Shown here one piece after another: positions 60,366-64,000 of a DNA stretch of 64,000 bases. The translations under genes and the position numbers were made by a program. A model generated the notes under the pieces. That model was not told the DNA's origin, did not search any database, and saw nothing but the letters and a program-made list of their open reading frames with translations. The stretch is from OLB7 sp966250335. Its GTDB lineage: Bacteria; Bacteroidota; Ignavibacteria; OLB7. Each line of letters opens with the position of its first letter. Positions within the stretch are counted from its first letter, which is position 1. The stretch covers positions 1 to 64,000 of the forward strand of contig CBINGZ010000005.1 of the NCBI GenBank assembly GCA_966250335.1, given 5' to 3'.

Positions 60366-61343
60366 TTACGGCATGCGGCGCGAGGACTCACCCTTCGGCG
60401 ACTCGGCGCGTCCCTTGGCGAACGCGACACCCGGGCGGGTCTGGTACGACATCTCGACCTCGACGTAGCGGTTCGGAGCCGTTCCCTGCAGGATCTTGCC
60501 GCCGACGCTCTTCACGAAGACGCGAGCGTAGTGATAGTTGGCCGAGGTCCCCGTGCGGACGATGAAGCCACGTCCCTGAGCGGCGCTCGTCGGGAAGTAG
60601 AAGGCCGAGAGGTTGCCGTCCGTCGCGCGGATGTAGGTGTCGAGCGGCTTGTTCAGGTACCACTCGTCGAGGCTGTTCGCCAGGTACGAGGAGCTCGAGA
60701 CATGGACGTTCGCATCGAAATTGTCGACGTTCTTGTACTCGGGGAACGAGAAGGCCGGTCCCACGATCACCGAATCGACGCCGTTGACGGTCGTGACGAC
60801 CATCGCGAGCTGGATGGTGCCGTCCGGGTTGGCCGTCTTACGGTTGCGCGGGCCGCCGAGAGCCGGGTCGATCGTCAGACCGCTGCCGTTGGAGGAGGCC
60901 TTTTCGTACATGCGCAGGGTCGTCGCCACGCTGACGTCGTTCACCTGACGTGCGGCGCCGGCCCACTGGATCGAGATCGGGGTGGAGACCGCCGTGCCGC
61001 GGAGCGTACGGACGTAGAAGGTGTAGAACTCCGTCGTCGCCGACTTGTGCAGGTTGCTGATGTCGACGGCATTGATGTTGGCCGCAACGTCGGTCGAACC
61101 CGAGTCGCCGACCGGGAAGCTGTTCCACGAAACGCGGTAGCCCGTGATACCGGTGTCGGCCGAGGCGTTCCACTTGATCCCCACCTCGTCCGGAGCCAGG
61201 GAGGTCGCCTGCATGTTCGTGGCCGGGGTCGGATTCACCGGATCGGGATCGGTCGGATCGCCCGGGTTTTCGTTACAGCCGACGACGGCAAGGGCCAGTA
61301 ACGCCACCGCGGCGCTGCTCTTAAGAAAATTCCTGAGTTCCAT
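60366..61343 (-). CDS. Lipoprotein with fibronectin type III-like domain
   Basis: A 325-residue protein from an ATG with AGGAG upstream. The signal MELRNFLKSSAAVALLALAVVGC has a VVGC lipobox. After a Pro/Asp-rich spacer (PGDPTDPDPVNPTP) comes an FnIII-like sandwich (TSLAPDEVGIKWNASADTGITGYRVSW... FYTFYVRTL), then a second beta-rich part ending KGRAESPKGESSRRMP. Surface-exposed function is likely. A hairpin (61376-61393) lies in its 5' leader. Confidence 0.75.
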   Translation of the reverse strand: MELRNFLKSSAAVALLALAVVGCNENPGDPTDPDPVNPTPATNMQATSLAPDEVGIKWNASADTGITGYRVSWNSFPVGDSGSTDVAANINAVDISNLHKSATTEFYTFYVRTLRGTAVSTPISIQWAGAARQVNDVSVATTLRMYEKASSNGSGLTIDPALGGPRNRKTANPDGTIQLAMVVTTVNGVDSVIVGPAFSFPEYKNVDNFDANVHVSSSSYLANSLDEWYLNKPLDTYIRATDGNLSAFYFPTSAAQGRGFIVRTGTSANYHYARVFVKSVGGKILQGTAPNRYVEVEMSYQTRPGVAFAKGRAESPKGESSRRMP

Positions 61344-61375
61344 TGTGTTCTTCTCTCCTATTATTGGACTGCACG

Positions 61376-61393
61376 CCCGCGACGGATCGCGGG
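61376..61393 (-). promoter_or_regulatory. Leader hairpin upstream of the FnIII lipoprotein
   Basis: A 7-bp stem (cccgcga and tcgcggg) with a 4-base loop, about 33 bases upstream of the start codon at 61343. It may stabilise the mRNA or end the adenosyltransferase transcript. The rest of the 61344-61557 gap shows no gene. Confidence 0.4.
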
Positions 61394-61557
61394 TCATTGC
61401 GTAGACTGAGTTGCTGTTGTTGTTCTCGATCGTTCCGTCGGATGCTCACCTGCTCCGAGATGTCGCTCCTTCCGGAGCCGCGACCTTCATCGTCGCGCAC
61501 GGTCTCATAGAAACGCGAATCCTCTTCCGGTTTAGTCGATCCCGGTCGGGCTCCTCT

Positions 61558-62118
61558 CTAGGAGGGAGTCCAGGGATGCTCGGCGGCGCCGAGATCGTGG
61601 TTCACGGCGCGCGCCAGAACGAAGAGGAGATCGCTCAGACGGTTGAGATACTGCGTCGGCAGATCGCCGATCTCCGGCTCGATTCCGTGCAGCGTCACCA
61701 CGTGCCGTTCGGCGCGGCGGCAGACGGTGCGCGCCAGATGGAGTGCCGAGCCGCAGGGCGATCCTCCCGGAAGTATGAACGTCTTCAGCGGAGGGAGCGT
61801 ATCTTCCAGCGCATCGATCGCGCGCTCAAGACACACGATCTCGGCGGTCGTAACACGGGGGAGCGAACTTTTTTTCAGCTCCTGCGAACGGGGGGTCGCA
61901 AGATCGGCTCCCAGCACGAACAGCTGCTCCTGGATCGTCCCCAGAAGCGGATCGTGCTCCGGCGGCGGGCCGAGCGATCGCGCAAGGCCGATCGCGCTGT
62001 TGAGCTCGTCGACGGTTCCGTACGATTCTATTCTGATGGAGTCCTTGGAGACCCGCTCGCCGCCGAAGAGGCCGGTTGTTCCGTCATCTCCGGTTTTCGT
62101 GTAGATTCTGAAGGCCAT
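61558..62118 (-). CDS. Cob(I)alamin adenosyltransferase (PduO type)
   Basis: A 186-residue enzyme that transfers adenosine from ATP to cob(I)alamin. The ATP-binding N-terminus TKTGDDGTTGLFGGERVSKD, the YGTVDELNSAIGLAR helix, FILPGGSPCGSALHLARTVCRRAER and LNRLSDLLFVLARAVN are all PduO/MMAB signatures. It works in the cytoplasm to make coenzyme B12. No cobalamin riboswitch was recognised nearby. Confidence 0.92.
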   Translation of the reverse strand: MAFRIYTKTGDDGTTGLFGGERVSKDSIRIESYGTVDELNSAIGLARSLGPPPEHDPLLGTIQEQLFVLGADLATPRSQELKKSSLPRVTTAEIVCLERAIDALEDTLPPLKTFILPGGSPCGSALHLARTVCRRAERHVVTLHGIEPEIGDLPTQYLNRLSDLLFVLARAVNHDLGAAEHPWTPS

Positions 62119-62260
62119 GCGCTGAAGTTCCGTGTGTCAACACCGGAATTCCGGTGAACGTTCCGTGGCCCCGAGGGGGTCCGCCGCGCCGTCGATTCGA
62201 TCGGCGCCGCCCCGGGGAAGCGTCGATATCTTTATCTTCCGCTCTGCTCAAGGACCCAAC

Positions 62261-63079
62261 ATGCCCCAAATTACACATATTCTGATGGTAGGCGACGTTG
62301 TCGGGGAGCCCGGCCTGCAACGTCTTCAGGATGATCTCCCCGGACTGATCGCCGCCTACGGCGCCGAGTTCGTGATCGTCAACGGCGAGAACGTCTACGA
62401 AGGGAAGGGAATCCGCCCCGCCGAGGCGGAGACGATCTTCAAGGCGGGAGCGCACGTCATCACCTCCGGCAACCATATCTGGGAACGCTGGCAGTCGAAG
62501 GATGTGATGGCCTCCAACAAGAACGTCCTTCGTCCCCTCAACTATCCCCGAGGAAACGTCGGCTGCGGTTACGTCGTCCAGACGCTCCCGAACGGGAGGA
62601 AGATCGCCGTCGTCAACCTTCAGGGACGGACCTACATGCAGCCGATCGACTGCCCCTTCCAGACCGCCGACTGGGTCGTCGACAGGCTCCAGCACGAAGT
62701 CGACGCGATCATCGTCGACTTCCACGCCGAGGCGACGGCGGAGAAGATGGCCCTGGCGTGGTACCTGGACGGCCGGGTGAGCGCCGTGGTCGGAACGCAT
62801 ACCCACGTGCAGACCAACGACGCCAGAATTCTGACGGGAGGGACCGCATTTCTCACCGACGTAGGCATGACCGGTCCCTACGATTCCGTCATAGGGATGA
62901 AGAAGGATGTCGCCATACGGCGATTCATCTCCCAGACCCCGCACAAGTTCGAAATGGCGAGCGGCGACACGAAACTGGCCGCCGTCTATCTGCAGGTCGA
63001 TCTTGAGACCGGCAGGGCGGAGGCGATCGAGCCGATCATCTCTCCCCCATTTCTTGCTCCCCGTGTACCTATAGCTTGA
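62261..63079 (+). CDS. YmdB-family metallophosphoesterase
   Basis: A 272-residue protein of the YmdB/calcineurin-like family (TIGR00282). Metal-ligand motifs: VGDVVGEPG, VNGENVYEGKG, SGNHIWER, VDFHAEATAEK and VGTHTHVQTNDARIL; DVGMTGPYDSVIGM is typical of the family. B. subtilis YmdB is a 2',3'-cyclic nucleotide phosphodiesterase. Cytoplasmic. ATG 62261 was chosen because it opens the first strand directly. Confidence 0.9.
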   Translation: MPQITHILMVGDVVGEPGLQRLQDDLPGLIAAYGAEFVIVNGENVYEGKGIRPAEAETIFKAGAHVITSGNHIWERWQSKDVMASNKNVLRPLNYPRGNVGCGYVVQTLPNGRKIAVVNLQGRTYMQPIDCPFQTADWVVDRLQHEVDAIIVDFHAEATAEKMALAWYLDGRVSAVVGTHTHVQTNDARILTGGTAFLTDVGMTGPYDSVIGMKKDVAIRRFISQTPHKFEMASGDTKLAAVYLQVDLETGRAEAIEPIISPPFLAPRVPIA

Positions 63080-63085
63080 GCGCGT

Positions 63086-64000
63086 ATGAACAGGCGGATC
63101 GCTTCCCTCTACAGATCAGTTCTCCCTCTCCTTCTGCTCCCGGCGGTCGCCGGGACGATCTACGGCCAGGCCGTGGAGGAAGCGACCGCCCCCTCGGCGC
63201 CCGCCCGTCCTCCCCTCCCGGTCACGATGAGCGCGAAGGACCGGGCCCTCATGACGTTCGGGACGATCCCCGATATCGGAAGGGAGGGGAAGGTGGCCGC
63301 CAGGGTGGTCTACGTGAAGCTCCGGGCGGTAGAGCGCGAAGAGATGCCGCTCGACCTCGATCTCGATGATTTCCAGGGGATACGGCTCCCCGCGACCATC
63401 GACACGAGGATGGTGACGATTGCCGCCGCCGCCGGGATCATGCCGGTGCAGGCGACGCGGATGGCCTCCTCGCTCGTCGCGGTCGATACAAAGGTCTCAG
63501 CGCGACGCAACGCCCTCTCGTTCCCGGCGCAGGCAGCCGCGGAGCGCGCGGAGGCGGAGCTGGGGAGGATCGTGGAGCTCTACTACTCCGCCGACATCCA
63601 CCCGCGCGAGGCGGCGAAACGGCTGATGAAATCGGCCGAGGTGGAATACGCCGAGCCGGTCATCATCCCGAAGCTGCTCGCCCCCGCGTCGCCGAACGAT
63701 CCGGAGATCTGGCGGCAGTCGTCGCTGCCGCAGGTGCGCGCCTACGACGCATGGGATGTCTGGCAGGGGGATACGTCGATGGTGGTCGCGATCGTCGACG
63801 CCGGGGTCGACATGTTCCATGAGGATCTTGCCCCGAACATCCAGGAGAACCCCGGCGAGAGCGGAATCGACGGAAGCGGGAACGACAGACGAACCAACGG
63901 GGTCGACGACGACGGGAACGGCGTGATCGACGACTGGCGGGGAGCGAACATGACCTCCCAGCTGGATGGTTCGGTCCCCGGCGACACCCGCGGCAACGCG
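63086..64000 (+). CDS. Subtilisin-like serine protease (S8), partial at right edge
   Basis: The frame opens at ATG 63086 and is still open at base 64000 (at least 305 residues). The signal peptide has the hydrophobic core SVLPLLLLPAVAG and ends IYGQ. An inhibitor-like propeptide region follows (ADIHPREAAKRLMKSAEVEYAEP). The first catalytic-triad motif, the Asp in VAIVDAGVDMFHEDL, is at about residue 235; His and Ser lie beyond the window. NGVDDDGNGVIDDWRG is the usual calcium-loop text of this group. Exported; whether it has a T9SS tail cannot be seen. Confidence 0.88.
   Translation, partial: MNRRIASLYRSVLPLLLLPAVAGTIYGQAVEEATAPSAPARPPLPVTMSAKDRALMTFGTIPDIGREGKVAARVVYVKLRAVEREEMPLDLDLDDFQGIRLPATIDTRMVTIAAAAGIMPVQATRMASSLVAVDTKVSARRNALSFPAQAAAERAEAELGRIVELYYSADIHPREAAKRLMKSAEVEYAEPVIIPKLLAPASPNDPEIWRQSSLPQVRAYDAWDVWQGDTSMVVAIVDAGVDMFHEDLAPNIQENPGESGIDGSGNDRRTNGVDDDGNGVIDDWRGANMTSQLDGSVPGDTRGNA

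Noticed and set aside
61344..62260. A cobalamin riboswitch near the adenosyltransferase
   Set aside because: No B12-box-like sequence or extended fold was recognised on either strand.
1..64000. CRISPR arrays, tRNA or rRNA genes
   Set aside because: No regularly spaced repeats, cloverleaf with CCA end, or rRNA core sequence was noticed by eye. A covariance scan could still find a tRNA that I missed.

Overview
The window looks like a chromosomal segment of a GC-rich, Gram-negative member of the Bacteroidota/Chlorobiota (FCB) group. Kapabacteria-type or Chlorobi-related lineages are the best guess. The reasons are several large secreted proteins ending in a C-terminal sorting domain of the type IX secretion (T9SS) kind, SBBP-repeat and IgGFc-binding surface proteins, OmpA/PD40 lipoproteins, and a hemA-hemC-hemD-hemE cluster with a CcsA/HemX-like gene. 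This assignment rests on protein families seen by eye, not on a phylogenetic marker. No rRNA, tRNA or CRISPR array was seen.

Left part (1-7210): a giant secreted protein that runs off the left edge, an FG-GAP/T9SS protein, an IS3-family insertion sequence, and two broken relatives of the FG-GAP protein. The IS lies between an intact gene and a truncated near-copy of it, which points to an IS-associated deletion. Middle-left (7429-16578): a short-chain dehydrogenase, a TerC membrane protein, and on the minus strand a tetrapyrrole operon (ccsA/hemX-like, hemA, hemC, hemD, hemE), with rodA and a small membrane-anchored protein upstream. At 16828 a BchH-type magnesium chelatase large subunit reads rightward. 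The partner subunits bchI and bchD lie at 25471-28453, so all three magnesium-chelatase subunits sit beside heme-precursor genes. Between them are a lipoprotein, a beta-barrel protein, an OmpA/PD40 lipoprotein, a small zinc-ribbon-like protein and a serine hydrolase.

The centre (28546-43029) has housekeeping genes (hotdog thioesterase, EthD-like protein, SpoU methyltransferase, PlsC acyltransferase, OppF ATPase, RsmE). It also has an AT-richer island with a HigB toxin, HigA antitoxin and SecB-like chaperone, which is a tripartite toxin-antitoxin-chaperone module closed by a strong hairpin. Two IgGFc-binding-domain proteins follow, then a degenerate IS110-transposase-like protein that has lost its catalytic residues. 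An ECF sigma factor is followed by an anti-sigma protein that appears to span both membranes (cytoplasmic domain, one membrane helix, long linker, beta-barrel-like end).

The right part (43106-64000) carries a lipoprotein and a third IgGFc/T9SS protein, a 500-base non-coding stretch ending in a textbook terminator (possible small RNA), a UbiB/ABC1 kinase-like protein, and two tandem SBBP-repeat giants. These are followed by a paaF-paaG-paaH-like beta-oxidation operon, a Tat-exported DUF1460 protein, two lipoproteins, a PduO-type cobalamin adenosyltransferase, a YmdB-like phosphodiesterase and the start of a subtilisin-like protease cut by the right edge.
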